41,265 bases of DNA, taken from Desulfosporosinus sp. GTDB taxonomy: Bacteria > Campylobacterota > Campylobacteria > Campylobacterales > Arcobacteraceae. A model generated the notes under the pieces. It saw only the letters and a list, made by a program, of their open reading frames with translations, had not been told where the DNA came from and did not search any database. The position numbers were made by a program, and so were the translations under genes. Numbering within the stretch: position 1 is the first letter of the stretch; every line of letters begins with the position of its first letter. The DNA lies in contig DYPS01000013.1 in NCBI GenBank assembly GCA_020719775.1, forward strand, positions 1 through 41,265, read 5' to 3'. Positions 17,306-25,514 of this stretch are shown here, in pieces.

Positions 17306-19902
17306 GTATCAAAGAGATAGCAGAAGAATCAGGTGCAACGCAAACAGAAGTAATCGCAAAAGCAGCTGATTTATCAATCATTTTAAAATCACTTCAAAGT
17401 AAAGTGACTTACGAGCAAGCAGAAGAGATAGTAAATTATATAGTAACTGGGAAAAGTAATAAGAGCACAATACAAGTAGAAGCGAAAATTAAAAAATCAA
17501 GTGTAACAGCTAAAAATGTTGAGCAAACAATGCAATCAAAAGTTAAAAATGAAATAGATATAGAATTAAATCATATTGAAGAGACTCCCGCTATATCTTT
17601 AGAAGATATTGCTACTGAAACAGTAATTCAAAAAATAGAAATTCAAGCTGTTCAATCGATAGCTGAAGGGGAAGCGCCTTTGAAAAGAGGGAAGCTTACT
17701 ATAGTTAAGAAAAAGAAACCAATAGATATTAGTCCTAAAGAAATTCAATCTGAAGAACCTAAAAGACAATCTATGAAATCTATGAGTGAATTATTTGGAA
17801 ATTCTTTTGAGCAAAAGAGTGATGATCAAAAGCAGCAAGCTGCAAAAAATAAAAAACAAATCAAAAGAGTTCCACAAAAAGCACAAGCAAGTGGTGAAAG
17901 AATCGATGTTTTTAGTAGTAAAAATGATGGATTTAGAGAGAGTGATGATTCTATCCTTGGAGAAGAAGTAGTACTTTATGATATGGATCTCCTTGAAACT
18001 TCTAAATTTTTACAAGATACCCCAAAACAAACAGAAAATATAAGAACAACAAAACCATCGGCTTTTGGAAATGTTCCAAGAGGGCTTAAGAGATCAACAA
18101 GAAAGAAAAAATATATTAAAAAAACTGAAGCAGAAGATATTACAAGTGTAACTATCCCTGAAGAGTGTAGAGTTTATGAATTTGCTGAAAAGATTGGAAA
18201 ATCAACAGCAGATGTAATTGGTAAATTATTTATGCTTGGGATGATGGTTACTAAAAATGACTTCCTTGGAAATGATGAAATTGAGATTCTTGGGGAAGAG
18301 TATGATATTGAAATTACTATCAAAAATGAGCTTGAAGAGGTAAATTACGAAGAAACTTATGATGATGAGACTATTGATACTTCTAACTTTGTTGACCGTC
18401 CGCCAGTTGTAACAATTATGGGGCATGTTGATCATGGTAAAACTTCATTGTTAGATAAAATCAGAAGTAGTAGAGTTGCTGCTGGAGAAGCTGGTGGAAT
18501 TACACAGCATATTTCAGCTTACACAGTTACTAAAAATGGAAAAGAGATTACGTTTGTAGATACGCCAGGACACGAAGCGTTTAGTTCTATGAGAATTAGG
18601 GGAGCAAATATTACAGATATAGTTATTTTAGTTGTTGCAGCTGATGATGGTGTAAAACCTCAAACAGTAGAATCAATTAAAGCAGCAAAAAATAGTGGAG
18701 CGCCAATTATCGTGGCAGTAAATAAAATTGATAAAGAAACTGCAAATATGGATATGGTGAAAGCTGGTATGGCTGAACATGGTATCATACCAACAGAGTG
18801 GGGTGGAGACTATGAATTTATCGGGGTTTCTGCTTTAACAGGAGCTGGAATTGAAGATTTATTAGAAAATATCCTTATCCAATCTGAGCTTCTTGAGCTT
18901 CAAGCTGATCCAGCTTCTTTAGCTAAAGCTACAGTAATCGAAGGTTTAACTGTAAAAGGTAGAGGTGCGGTTGCTACTGTTATTGTTCAAAACGGAACAC
19001 TTAAGGTTGGTGATAATATTGTTGCAGATACAAGATATGGAAGGGTAAAAGCTCTTCTTGATGATAGCGGTAAATCTGTAACTGAACTAGGACTTAGTAA
19101 AACAGGACAAGTTGTTGGATTAAATGATGTTCCAAATACGGGTGTTGCGCTTATTGCTCTTGAAAGTGCAGCTGAAGCAAAAGCAATAGCAACAACAAGA
19201 GCTGAGCATGCTAGAGCAAAAGAACTTAGTAAATCAACTAAAGTTTCACTTGAGGAGATGTCAAATCTTATTGCTGAAGGGAAAATCAAAGCACTTCCTG
19301 TAATTATAAAAGCAGATGCTGGTGGAAGTTTAGAAGCTATTAAGGTAAGTCTTGAAGATATTAAAAATGATGAAGTAAAAGTTAAAATAGTTGCTGCTGG
19401 AGTTGGTGGAATTACTGAAGCTGATGTAGCATTAGCTAGTGCAAGTGATGATTGTATTATCATTGGATTTAATGTACGACCTACAGGTGAAGTGAAAGTA
19501 AAAGCAAAAGCTAGTGGTGTTGAGATTAGAACTTACAGTATTATTTATAATTTAATTGATGAGATTAAAGATACATTATCTGGAATGATGAGTGCGATTG
19601 TTGTTGAGGAAAATACAGGTCAAGCAAAAGTTAGAGAAACATTTGTTGTACCTAAAATTGGAACGGTTGCCGGATGTATTGTAAGTGATGGAAAAGTTGT
19701 ACGAGGTGGAAAAGCAAGACTTATTAGAGATGGTGTTGTTATTTACACTGGAAATATTGATTCTCTTAAACGATTTAAAGATGATGTTAAAGAGGTTGCA
19801 AATGGATTTGAATGTGGAATTATGTTTAAAAAATTCAATGATATTAAAGTTGGGGATTATATTGAAACATTTATAGAGCATAAAGAAGCTCAAACGGTAT
19901 AA
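17290..19902 (+). CDS. infB: Translation initiation factor IF-2
   Basis: IF-2 is the GTPase that brings initiator fMet-tRNA to the 30S subunit and promotes subunit joining. The 870 residues open with an IF2_N-like helix ([17 protein letters not shown]), then a long charged low-complexity linker to about 290, and a second IF2_N module ([17 protein letters not shown]). The G domain starts at about 375 with GHVDHGKTS at 378-386, VDTPGHEAF near 423 and NKID near 478. Domains II to IV follow, with [11 protein letters not shown] in domain III and the fMet-tRNA-binding C-terminus. AAGGAG lies 10 bases ahead of the ATG. Confidence 0.97.
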   Translation: MEDKVSIKEIAEESGATQTEVIAKAADLSIILKSLQSKVTYEQAEEIVNYIVTGKSNKSTIQVEAKIKKSSVTAKNVEQTMQSKVKNEIDIELNHIEETPAISLEDIATETVIQKIEIQAVQSIAEGEAPLKRGKLTIVKKKKPIDISPKEIQSEEPKRQSMKSMSELFGNSFEQKSDDQKQQAAKNKKQIKRVPQKAQASGERIDVFSSKNDGFRESDDSILGEEVVLYDMDLLETSKFLQDTPKQTENIRTTKPSAFGNVPRGLKRSTRKKKYIKKTEAEDITSVTIPEECRVYEFAEKIGKSTADVIGKLFMLGMMVTKNDFLGNDEIEILGEEYDIEITIKNELEEVNYEETYDDETIDTSNFVDRPPVVTIMGHVDHGKTSLLDKIRSSRVAAGEAGGITQHISAYTVTKNGKEITFVDTPGHEAFSSMRIRGANITDIVILVVAADDGVKPQTVESIKAAKNSGAPIIVAVNKIDKETANMDMVKAGMAEHGIIPTEWGGDYEFIGVSALTGAGIEDLLENILIQSELLELQADPASLAKATVIEGLTVKGRGAVATVIVQNGTLKVGDNIVADTRYGRVKALLDDSGKSVTELGLSKTGQVVGLNDVPNTGVALIALESAAEAKAIATTRAEHARAKELSKSTKVSLEEMSNLIAEGKIKALPVIIKADAGGSLEAIKVSLEDIKNDEVKVKIVAAGVGGITEADVALASASDDCIIIGFNVRPTGEVKVKAKASGVEIRTYSIIYNLIDEIKDTLSGMMSAIVVEENTGQAKVRETFVVPKIGTVAGCIVSDGKVVRGGKARLIRDGVVIYTGNIDSLKRFKDDVKEVANGFECGIMFKKFNDIKVGDYIETFIEHKEAQTV

Positions 19903-19907
19903 TTTAT

Positions 19908-20273
19908 ATGAAAGATAAAAGTATAAATTTGCAAAGAACAGAGTCTCTTTTAAGAGAACTTGTTCCGGAGGCTCTTGGAGATTTGAGTGATAATCGAATT
20001 AATTCCCTTACAATAACAGATGTAAAATGTAAAAATGGAAAATATGATGCAAAAGTCTATTATGATGGAAATGATTTAACCCAAGTAGAGCGCAAAGAAG
20101 TTCAAAAAGCACTTTATAGTGCAAATAGTAGAATAAAGTCATATATTTTAAATTCTACTGGGTGGTATAAATGCCCAGATTTTACATTTGAAAATGATAC
20201 AAATTTGGAATCAATTCATAAACTTGAAGAGTTGTTTGCAAAAATAAAACAAGATGAAAAAAAAGAAGAATAA
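19908..20273 (+). CDS. rbfA: 30S ribosome-binding factor A
   Basis: RbfA binds the 30S subunit and helps the 5' end of 16S rRNA mature. The 121-residue protein begins with the family pattern INLQRTESLLRELVPEALGDL and continues with a KH-like fold. A conserved basic and aromatic stretch ends in PDFTFENDTNLES, matching the usual P-x-L-x-F-x-x-D end of RbfA. It lies five bases after infB and nine before rimP, the classic infB-rbfA-rimP cluster. No Shine-Dalgarno site is obvious, so reinitiation after infB is likely. Confidence 0.9.
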   Translation: MKDKSINLQRTESLLRELVPEALGDLSDNRINSLTITDVKCKNGKYDAKVYYDGNDLTQVERKEVQKALYSANSRIKSYILNSTGWYKCPDFTFENDTNLESIHKLEELFAKIKQDEKKEE

Positions 20274-20282
20274 GAGAATAAT

Positions 20283-20717
20283 ATGGAATTAGAAGAAGAG
20301 ATAAAAATGGCAGTTGAGGGTTGTGGAATGTCACTTTATGACATAGTACAATTAAAAGAACATGATAATAATATTTATAGAATTTTTATTACTGGAGAAG
20401 ATGGAGTTAGTCTTGATAAATGTGAAGAAGTAAGTCGTATAGTAGCTCCAATTTTAGATATCAAAGAACCGATGAGAGGAAAGTATTTACTTGAAGTGAG
20501 TAGTCCAGGAATCGAGCGAAAGCTTAAAAAACTTGAACATCTTCAGCGTTCAGTTGGCGAAAATGTACGAGGTAAACAATATGAAGTTGGTCCTTTTAAA
20601 GGGAAACTTTTAAGTTTTGATAATGAAAATAATTTCACTTTTGAGGGAGAGGATGGTGAAAATTTTACAATTCCATATAACTCTATTTTAAGTGCATCTA
20701 CATATTATATTTGGTAA
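20283..20717 (+). CDS. rimP: Ribosome maturation factor RimP
   Basis: RimP (YhbC) assists 30S assembly. At 144 residues it has the N-terminal alpha/beta domain with GCGMSLYDIVQLKE, the conserved ISGEDG-like ITGEDGVSLDKCEEVSRIV, and the hallmark LLEVSSPGIERKLK at about 75-88. An SH3-like C-terminal domain includes VRGKQYEVGPFKGKL. In most bacteria rimP precedes nusA. Here it closes the infB-rbfA-rimP segment instead, as in other Campylobacterota. Spacing to rbfA is nine bases and to ribD 15. Confidence 0.9.
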   Translation: MELEEEIKMAVEGCGMSLYDIVQLKEHDNNIYRIFITGEDGVSLDKCEEVSRIVAPILDIKEPMRGKYLLEVSSPGIERKLKKLEHLQRSVGENVRGKQYEVGPFKGKLLSFDNENNFTFEGEDGENFTIPYNSILSASTYYIW

Positions 20718-20732
20718 TTTTAAAAAGCATAT

Positions 20733-21734
20733 ATGAATCAATTCTATATGCAACAAGCAATTAATATTGCTTGGAGATATCAATTTTTAACTTATCCAAA
20801 TCCAGCTGTTGGAGCTTGTGTCGTTAAGGATGATAGAATCTTATCTATTGAAGCTCATCAAAAAGCTGGTGCCCCACATGCAGAAGTAAATGCTCTCAAA
20901 TCAGCTTATCTTACACAATACCCAAAATCAATTCTTAAAAACTTAGAAGAATCATTTGAGATTCATAATTTTTTGATTGAAAATCATAATAATTTTTTTC
21001 ATAATTGTGAAATTTTTGTTACATTAGAACCTTGTAATCATATAGGTCGTACACCAGCTTGTGCAAATCTTTTAAAAGAAGTTGGTTTTAAAAAGGTTAC
21101 TATCGGTTCATTAGATCCAAATAATATTGCTAGTGGTGGGATGAAAACATTACAAGATAGCGGAACGACAGTGGAAGTTGGAATTTTAAAAGAGGAGTGT
21201 GATAATCTTTTGTTCCCATTCTTAAAATGGCATAATGATAGATTTCTATTTTTTAAACTTGCAATTCGGGCTGATGGAAGTTGTGATGGTGGATATATTA
21301 CAACCAAAGAGAGTTTACAGTTAGTCCATCAAATAAGAACTAACCTCGACTTACTTATCATTGGTGGAAATACTGCAAGAGTTGATAGGCCAACACTTGA
21401 TAGTAGATTTGTAACAGATGGAAAATCACCTGATGTGCTTATATACTCAAATGAAAAAGAGTTTGATAGAACAATTCCACTTTTTTTAGTTCCAAATAGA
21501 GAAGTTTGTATTAGTGATAATTTAGAAAATATTAATAGCAGATTTACGATGATTGAGGGTGGGTGGAATCTCTTAGAAAAATTGTACACCTTCATAGATT
21601 GTTTAGTGTTGTTCGTCTCATATAAAAAGAGTCAAACTTTACAATTTAATCCACTAAAATATTCACTTATAAAAATACACTCTTATAGAATAAATGAATA
21701 TGATGAAATATATTTTTATAAAAAATATCTTTGA
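20733..21734 (+). CDS. ribD: Bifunctional riboflavin biosynthesis deaminase/reductase
   Basis: RibD deaminates the pyrimidine intermediate made by RibA and then reduces its ribosyl side chain, the second and third steps of riboflavin synthesis. The deaminase zinc site is clear: H49-A-E51 in GAPHAEVNAL and C101 with C110 in EPCNHIGRTPAC. Between them lies an Asn/His-rich insert (about 60-92). The reductase domain begins around 160, with FFKLAIRADG and LLIIGGNTARVDRPTLDSR. At 333 residues it is somewhat short, with a reduced C-terminal half. No good Shine-Dalgarno site is present. It ends the translation operon and faces the DUF155 gene. Confidence 0.92.
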   Translation: MNQFYMQQAINIAWRYQFLTYPNPAVGACVVKDDRILSIEAHQKAGAPHAEVNALKSAYLTQYPKSILKNLEESFEIHNFLIENHNNFFHNCEIFVTLEPCNHIGRTPACANLLKEVGFKKVTIGSLDPNNIASGGMKTLQDSGTTVEVGILKEECDNLLFPFLKWHNDRFLFFKLAIRADGSCDGGYITTKESLQLVHQIRTNLDLLIIGGNTARVDRPTLDSRFVTDGKSPDVLIYSNEKEFDRTIPLFLVPNREVCISDNLENINSRFTMIEGGWNLLEKLYTFIDCLVLFVSYKKSQTLQFNPLKYSLIKIHSYRINEYDEIYFYKKYL

Positions 21735-21793
21735 AAGAGGACTTTAAATTATCAATGATTTAATCGTTTTCATTCAATAATTAAATGATTTTG

Positions 21794-22594
21794 TTAAAGT
21801 AATGGTTTGATTATATATTCGTACGTTGAAAAAAGTATTTCAATTACAATTAACCCAATAATAATCCATTCTAAAAATTCACTTGATTTTTGATTAACTC
21901 TATCTGTGATAAAGTCAACAGATTCTTTTAAAAATGAGATTTTATATTCAACAACCTCAAATCTATTTCTTAGTTCCAATTGAAGTGCTAGTTGATTGTA
22001 GAGTGATTCAAGTTGAAAATCATCCCAAAGGATATCTGGTTTATCTAAAAGATAAAGTTGGCTTAATATTTCAAATCTCTCTTTTGCAATACTACTAGCA
22101 AAAATCATCAAGTCTTTTCTGTCACTCGCTTTGACATGCTCGATTCTATCATATAATTTTTTGCTGTCTTGAAGTTTGAGTTCAAGAGATCTTTCTCTTA
22201 TTTCTAATCCTACACTTTGAGAAAGCACAAGAGAAATTATTGAAGCGATTGATTTATTAAATTTATTGTATTTTATTATTTGAGAATCAATAAATGGTTT
22301 TTCAAAATTACTATCGACAAGCATAGGATAGTCTTGATTAATCAGTGCTGTTTCATAATCATTTGCTTCTTTAATTTTAAGTCGATAAAGGAATGACTTT
22401 ATCTCATCGTGTGTAAAATTACAAAATGTAATAACACCAAAAGAAGTTGTAAAGATAAATTTATCATTTGTAATTTCACCAACAATGGAATTTTCTATTT
22501 TGGTTAAAATTAATCCTGGGAATTCTTTTTCTAAATCTTTTTGATTTATAATAATTGGAATCTCTATTGAGACAAATAGTATTTTTTCTGGCAT
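21794..22594 (-). CDS. DUF155 (RMND1/YagE family) membrane-anchored protein
   Basis: The protein resembles the DUF155 family, whose eukaryotic members (RMD1, RMND1) act in mitochondria and whose bacterial role is unclear. An N-terminal soluble part (1-120) is followed by a helical region with KASDRKDLMIFASSIAKERFEILSQ-type heptads (about 155-180) and DKPDILWDDFQLESLYNQL. It ends in a single membrane segment near the C-terminus (about 243-262), so the bulk should face the cytoplasm as a tail-anchored protein. GGA precedes the ATG at 22594. It follows queH by 37 bases. Family assignment is from pattern memory. Confidence 0.7.
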   Translation of the reverse strand: MPEKILFVSIEIPIIINQKDLEKEFPGLILTKIENSIVGEITNDKFIFTTSFGVITFCNFTHDEIKSFLYRLKIKEANDYETALINQDYPMLVDSNFEKPFIDSQIIKYNKFNKSIASIISLVLSQSVGLEIRERSLELKLQDSKKLYDRIEHVKASDRKDLMIFASSIAKERFEILSQLYLLDKPDILWDDFQLESLYNQLALQLELRNRFEVVEYKISFLKESVDFITDRVNQKSSEFLEWIIIGLIVIEILFSTYEYIIKPLL

Positions 22595-22610
22595 TTTTAA
22601 TTCCTTACAC

Positions 22611-22628
22611 TTTAATTATATAATTAAA
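22611..22628. repeat. 18-bp perfect AT palindrome between queH and the DUF155 gene
   Basis: TTTAATTATATAATTAAA at 22611-22628 reads identically on both strands. It lies just downstream of the queH stop and 17 bases upstream of the DUF155 start on the minus strand. It could be an operator, a weak hairpin or simply chance in AT-rich DNA. Confidence 0.4.
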
Positions 22629-22631
22629 TGA

Positions 22632-23711
22632 TTACAAAAGAGTAATATGTTCTCGTACATCATCAAATATCTCACTATTTAAGAGAATCTCGATCTTTTT
22701 ATCAACAATAGTTTCAAGAATAACAATACATGATATATCAAATGAACTTGGAATGATTTTATTTCGTATTAATACTTCTTCCTCAAAAAGTGGGGGATTT
22801 TGGATAAGTTCATAGATATTTTGATACTGTGTATTTGCTAAATAATTAAAATATTCCAAGGAAATTAGTTTGGTTTCATCTCTATTGAGATAATGAATAT
22901 TGGCAATTTTGTATTCTACTTGACCTGTTGTTTTTTTATTCTTTAATGTTGAATAAGCTAAGAAATAAGAAGGTACAACTTCTTTGTTTATCATTGTTAA
23001 CCCACTTAGTAGCCTATAATTTAAAAATCTTTGTTTAATAATTTTAAATTTAATATTGTCTTTTTGAAGTTGATTTCTTCTTTTGTAAAGATTAAGTCTT
23101 TCTTCTATGGATTCAGGCATGATTTGATTTGAAATTGGTGACATCATTTCATCAAGAAGTTTTTGTTGTTGAACTCTTTGTGCTCCAAGACCAAATAAAC
23201 ATCCACAATAATTTTGTCTATAAAGAGAATTCTCTTTAACTGCTTTACTTTGTAATTCCATTCCATTGCCAGATCTATAATCTTTAAATATGAACTCTAG
23301 GTGATATTGTTTTGCTAATTTTGCTCCAATGATTTCAAGCTTATCTTGAGATTTTTTTGGACTTATTAGTAGTGAAGTAGTAAATTTTTTACATTGTAAT
23401 TCTAAAGCTTTTTTTGCACTCATTTCAAGTCTAGTATCAAAGCAAACAGTACAACGATCCCCCTTTTCTGGTTCATTTTCAAGACCTTTAACAAGAACTA
23501 ACCAGGTTTCAAAGTCATATGGACCTTCAATAAGTTGTATTCCTAAAAGATCACAACTATACTGAACATCTAAAAGTCTTAGTTTGTATTCACTATACGG
23601 ATGTATATTTGGATCATAAAAAAATCCTACTAAAGTTTCATTTGGAAAATCTTCTTTTAATTTTTCCAAAAAATGATGGCTATCAACACTGCAACAAATA
23701 TGTACTAACAA
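22632..23711 (-). CDS. queH: Epoxyqueuosine reductase QueH with C-terminal extension
   Basis: QueH reduces epoxyqueuosine to queuosine in the wobble position of certain tRNAs, replacing QueG. The conserved cysteines are all visible: HICC (C6, C7), CTVCFDTRLE (C87, C90) and NYCGCLFGLG (C169, C171), plus the FFYDPNIHPYSEY nucleotide-site segment at 30-42. Residues after about 185 form an extension of roughly 170 residues not found in short QueH proteins. It resembles nothing I can name. The start is a TTG at 23711 with AGGA five bases upstream, giving MLVHICC exactly as the family requires. It is followed by the DUF155 gene. Confidence 0.9.
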   Translation of the reverse strand: MLVHICCSVDSHHFLEKLKEDFPNETLVGFFYDPNIHPYSEYKLRLLDVQYSCDLLGIQLIEGPYDFETWLVLVKGLENEPEKGDRCTVCFDTRLEMSAKKALELQCKKFTTSLLISPKKSQDKLEIIGAKLAKQYHLEFIFKDYRSGNGMELQSKAVKENSLYRQNYCGCLFGLGAQRVQQQKLLDEMMSPISNQIMPESIEERLNLYKRRNQLQKDNIKFKIIKQRFLNYRLLSGLTMINKEVVPSYFLAYSTLKNKKTTGQVEYKIANIHYLNRDETKLISLEYFNYLANTQYQNIYELIQNPPLFEEEVLIRNKIIPSSFDISCIVILETIVDKKIEILLNSEIFDDVREHITLL

Positions 23712-23736
23712 ATTAATCCTTTAGAAGTTATTTGGT

Positions 23737-23745
23737 ATTATAACA
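23737..23745 (-). promoter_or_regulatory. queH promoter, extended -10
   Basis: Read on the minus strand, TGTTATAAT (23745 down to 23737) is a perfect extended -10 (TG, one base, TATAAT). It predicts a transcript starting near 23730, about 20 bases ahead of the queH TTG codon. This is the best-matching promoter seen in the window. Confidence 0.55.
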
Positions 23746-23770
23746 AATGGATGATAATGTAAAATAAAAT

Positions 23771-23786
23771 AAAATAAATTTATTTT
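23771..23786. repeat. 16-bp AT palindrome upstream of the ATP-sulfurylase-like gene
   Basis: AAAATAAATTTATTTT at 23771-23786 is a perfect palindrome, preceded by tandem AAAAT units from about 23761. It sits 33 bases before the ATG at 23819. It might bind a regulator, but the composition is so skewed that chance is plausible. Confidence 0.3.
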
Positions 23787-23818
23787 TTATAAACAGATAA
23801 ATATAAGAGTAGGATATT

Positions 23819-24994
23819 ATGAGTAAAGAATTATATATCGATCAAGAAGCATTAGCAACGCTCAGTCTTTTAAAAGAAGGTCTTTTTAAGCCAGTTGATA
23901 AACTGATGAATAAAAAAGAATCCAAGAAGGTAAATCAGACAAAGCTTTATAAAGGAACATCGTTTCCATTTTCTTTTATTCTAGCACCCAGCGGAAGACG
24001 AAATGAAATTGTTTTAAAAGAGTTGAAGCAAGGGGAAAAAGTATCTTTAGTTTGTGATGGTAAAGTATGTGGTAAACTTATTTGTGAAGATGTTTTCCAT
24101 GTAGATAAAGATGAAAGAGTCAAGCTTATCTATGGGACAAATAATCCTCTTCATAAAGGGGTTATCAATACCTATCAAAGGTTAGGAAATTTTGCAGTAT
24201 GTGGTGAATTTGAGGTTAACTTTCAAGATATAAAAAATAATAAGCAGAAATTGCAAACAGCGATCAGCAATCTTAAAGCTAAATCTGTATCTTCAATTAT
24301 GCTTTCTGGAAAACCATTTCATAGAGTTCATGAAAGACTTATACGAACTGCTTTAGTGAAAAATGATTTGACTGTTATTTTTCTTTTAAAATCTTATGTA
24401 GATGATGGGCTTAGTTATCAAACAAGATACAATGTAGTAAAATATTTTTGTGATAATTTTCTACCAAAAGATAAGGTTATATTGATTCCATTAGAAAATA
24501 CTTATATTTTTAGTGGGTTTAGTGAAGTTCTTTTAAATGCTATAGTAGCTAAAAATTATGGATGTACACAATTAATTTTAGGAAGAAAGAAAGCTGGAAT
24601 TGGAGCTTTGTATCAAGATAATTATTTTAGTTCTATAGTAGATACCATAAAAGGAATTGATATACATATTGAAATTATGAGTGATTTTGTATATTGTAAT
24701 AAATGTAATACCCTTGTAAGTACTCATACTTGTCCTCATGGAAGTCATCATCATATTCAATATCATAGTGATTCAATTATGGAACTTTTTTATTTGGGGC
24801 TTATTCCTCCTGCAATTTTGGTTAGAAAAGAGATAAGTGCTATCATATTAAGTGATTTATTTCCCCAAAGAAGTGAAATATTATCAAAAATACATCAACA
24901 ACTTTCTTTAAATGATGGTTTGTTGGATGATTTTAAACCAACAGATTTTTATGAAAATATGATGCATTTATATCAAACATCATCTCTTACATAA
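23819..24994 (+). CDS. ATP-sulfurylase-like protein with altered active-site motifs
   Basis: The fold is that of sulfate adenylyltransferase: an N-terminal PUA-like domain (about 1-145) and a nucleotide-transferase domain. The expected landmarks appear in order, but changed. The sulfate/ATP motif, normally Q-x-R-N-P-x-H-x-x-H, reads LSGKPFHRVH at about 162-171: both histidines and the proline remain, while Gln, Arg and Asn are lost. The GRDHAG loop reads GRKKAG at 255-260. A zinc site typical of one ATP-sulfurylase branch is kept: C293, C296, C305 and nearby His307/310. Length (391) is normal. I therefore doubt ordinary sulfate activation; the substrate is unknown. AGGA precedes the ATG, and the next gene overlaps by one base. 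Confidence 0.75.
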   Translation: MSKELYIDQEALATLSLLKEGLFKPVDKLMNKKESKKVNQTKLYKGTSFPFSFILAPSGRRNEIVLKELKQGEKVSLVCDGKVCGKLICEDVFHVDKDERVKLIYGTNNPLHKGVINTYQRLGNFAVCGEFEVNFQDIKNNKQKLQTAISNLKAKSVSSIMLSGKPFHRVHERLIRTALVKNDLTVIFLLKSYVDDGLSYQTRYNVVKYFCDNFLPKDKVILIPLENTYIFSGFSEVLLNAIVAKNYGCTQLILGRKKAGIGALYQDNYFSSIVDTIKGIDIHIEIMSDFVYCNKCNTLVSTHTCPHGSHHHIQYHSDSIMELFYLGLIPPAILVRKEISAIILSDLFPQRSEILSKIHQQLSLNDGLLDDFKPTDFYENMMHLYQTSSLT

Positions 24995-25395
24995 TGCAAA
25001 TAAAAGGTTATCTTTTCTTTGTTTTCATAATCTTTTTGACTGGTTGTAGTGTGAAACAACCAGTTGTTACGAAGAGTGCAATCATAACTTTTAAAACAAA
25101 GAAATTTAAATTTAATGATCAAGGTTTTATAGAAAAATATGATGATAAAGTTAAATTAACTATTCTAGCTCTTGGAGTGACTGAAAGTGAAATAACAATT
25201 TATAAAGATAAAATTTGTAAAAATTCTATTTCATGCTTTGATAGTGATCACTTTAATGAACAGTTTTTAGATGAATCATATGAAAAAGATTTTTTGTATA
25301 ATTTATTTAATAAAGAAGATATTGACTTTAAAGATAAAGAGCATAGAGTATTTATTAAAGTAATCTATAACCAAAAGGAGAAGGGTGAATATTAG
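24994..25395 (+). CDS. Small lipoprotein of unknown function
   Basis: The 133-residue product starts with a lipoprotein signal, a hydrophobic run ending FLTGC with the lipidated cysteine at position 18. A mature domain rich in Lys, Asp and Phe follows, with a central KLTILALGVTESEI strand-like segment and two more cysteines (in KICKNSISCF). I do not recognise the family. Its ATG overlaps the stop of the ATP-sulfurylase-like gene (TAATG), so the two are co-translated and may share a role. The location, inner or outer membrane, cannot be settled; residue 2 of the mature protein is serine, which in E. coli favours the outer membrane. Confidence 0.7.
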   Translation: MQIKGYLFFVFIIFLTGCSVKQPVVTKSAIITFKTKKFKFNDQGFIEKYDDKVKLTILALGVTESEITIYKDKICKNSISCFDSDHFNEQFLDESYEKDFLYNLFNKEDIDFKDKEHRVFIKVIYNQKEKGEY

Positions 25396-25407
25396 ATTAA
25401 AAATTTA

Positions 25408-25513
25408 AAACTATCAAAGAAAGAAATAGGTATATCCCCGTTCTAATAGGCATATGTCATTTTACCAGATTGACACAGAATTATGAACGGAGTCTGTATG
25501 CCTCAGATAGTTT
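25408..25513. other. Structured intergenic element (nested inverted repeats, possible pseudoknot or transposon remnant)
   Basis: Several perfect complements are packed between convergent genes. The outer pair is AAACTATC (25408-25415) with GATAGTTT (25506-25513). Inside, CCGTTCTAAT (25438-25447) pairs with ATTATGAACGG (25480-25490) with one bulged T, and TGTCA (25455-25459) pairs with TGACA (25471-25475). The internal-loop strand AGGCATA (25448-25454) also matches TATGCCT (25497-25503) downstream, which would make a pseudoknot. By hand count, 25429-25506 is about 41% G+C, higher than its surroundings. It may be a structured RNA on either strand, or a relic of a transposon end. No gene fits here. 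Confidence 0.5.
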
Positions 25514-25514
25514 A

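Noticed and set aside
25396-25514. TPP riboswitch controlling thiS
   Set aside because: The patch is downstream of thiS, and the conserved CUGAGA and ACC-UGAUC-type core segments in the right order were not found.
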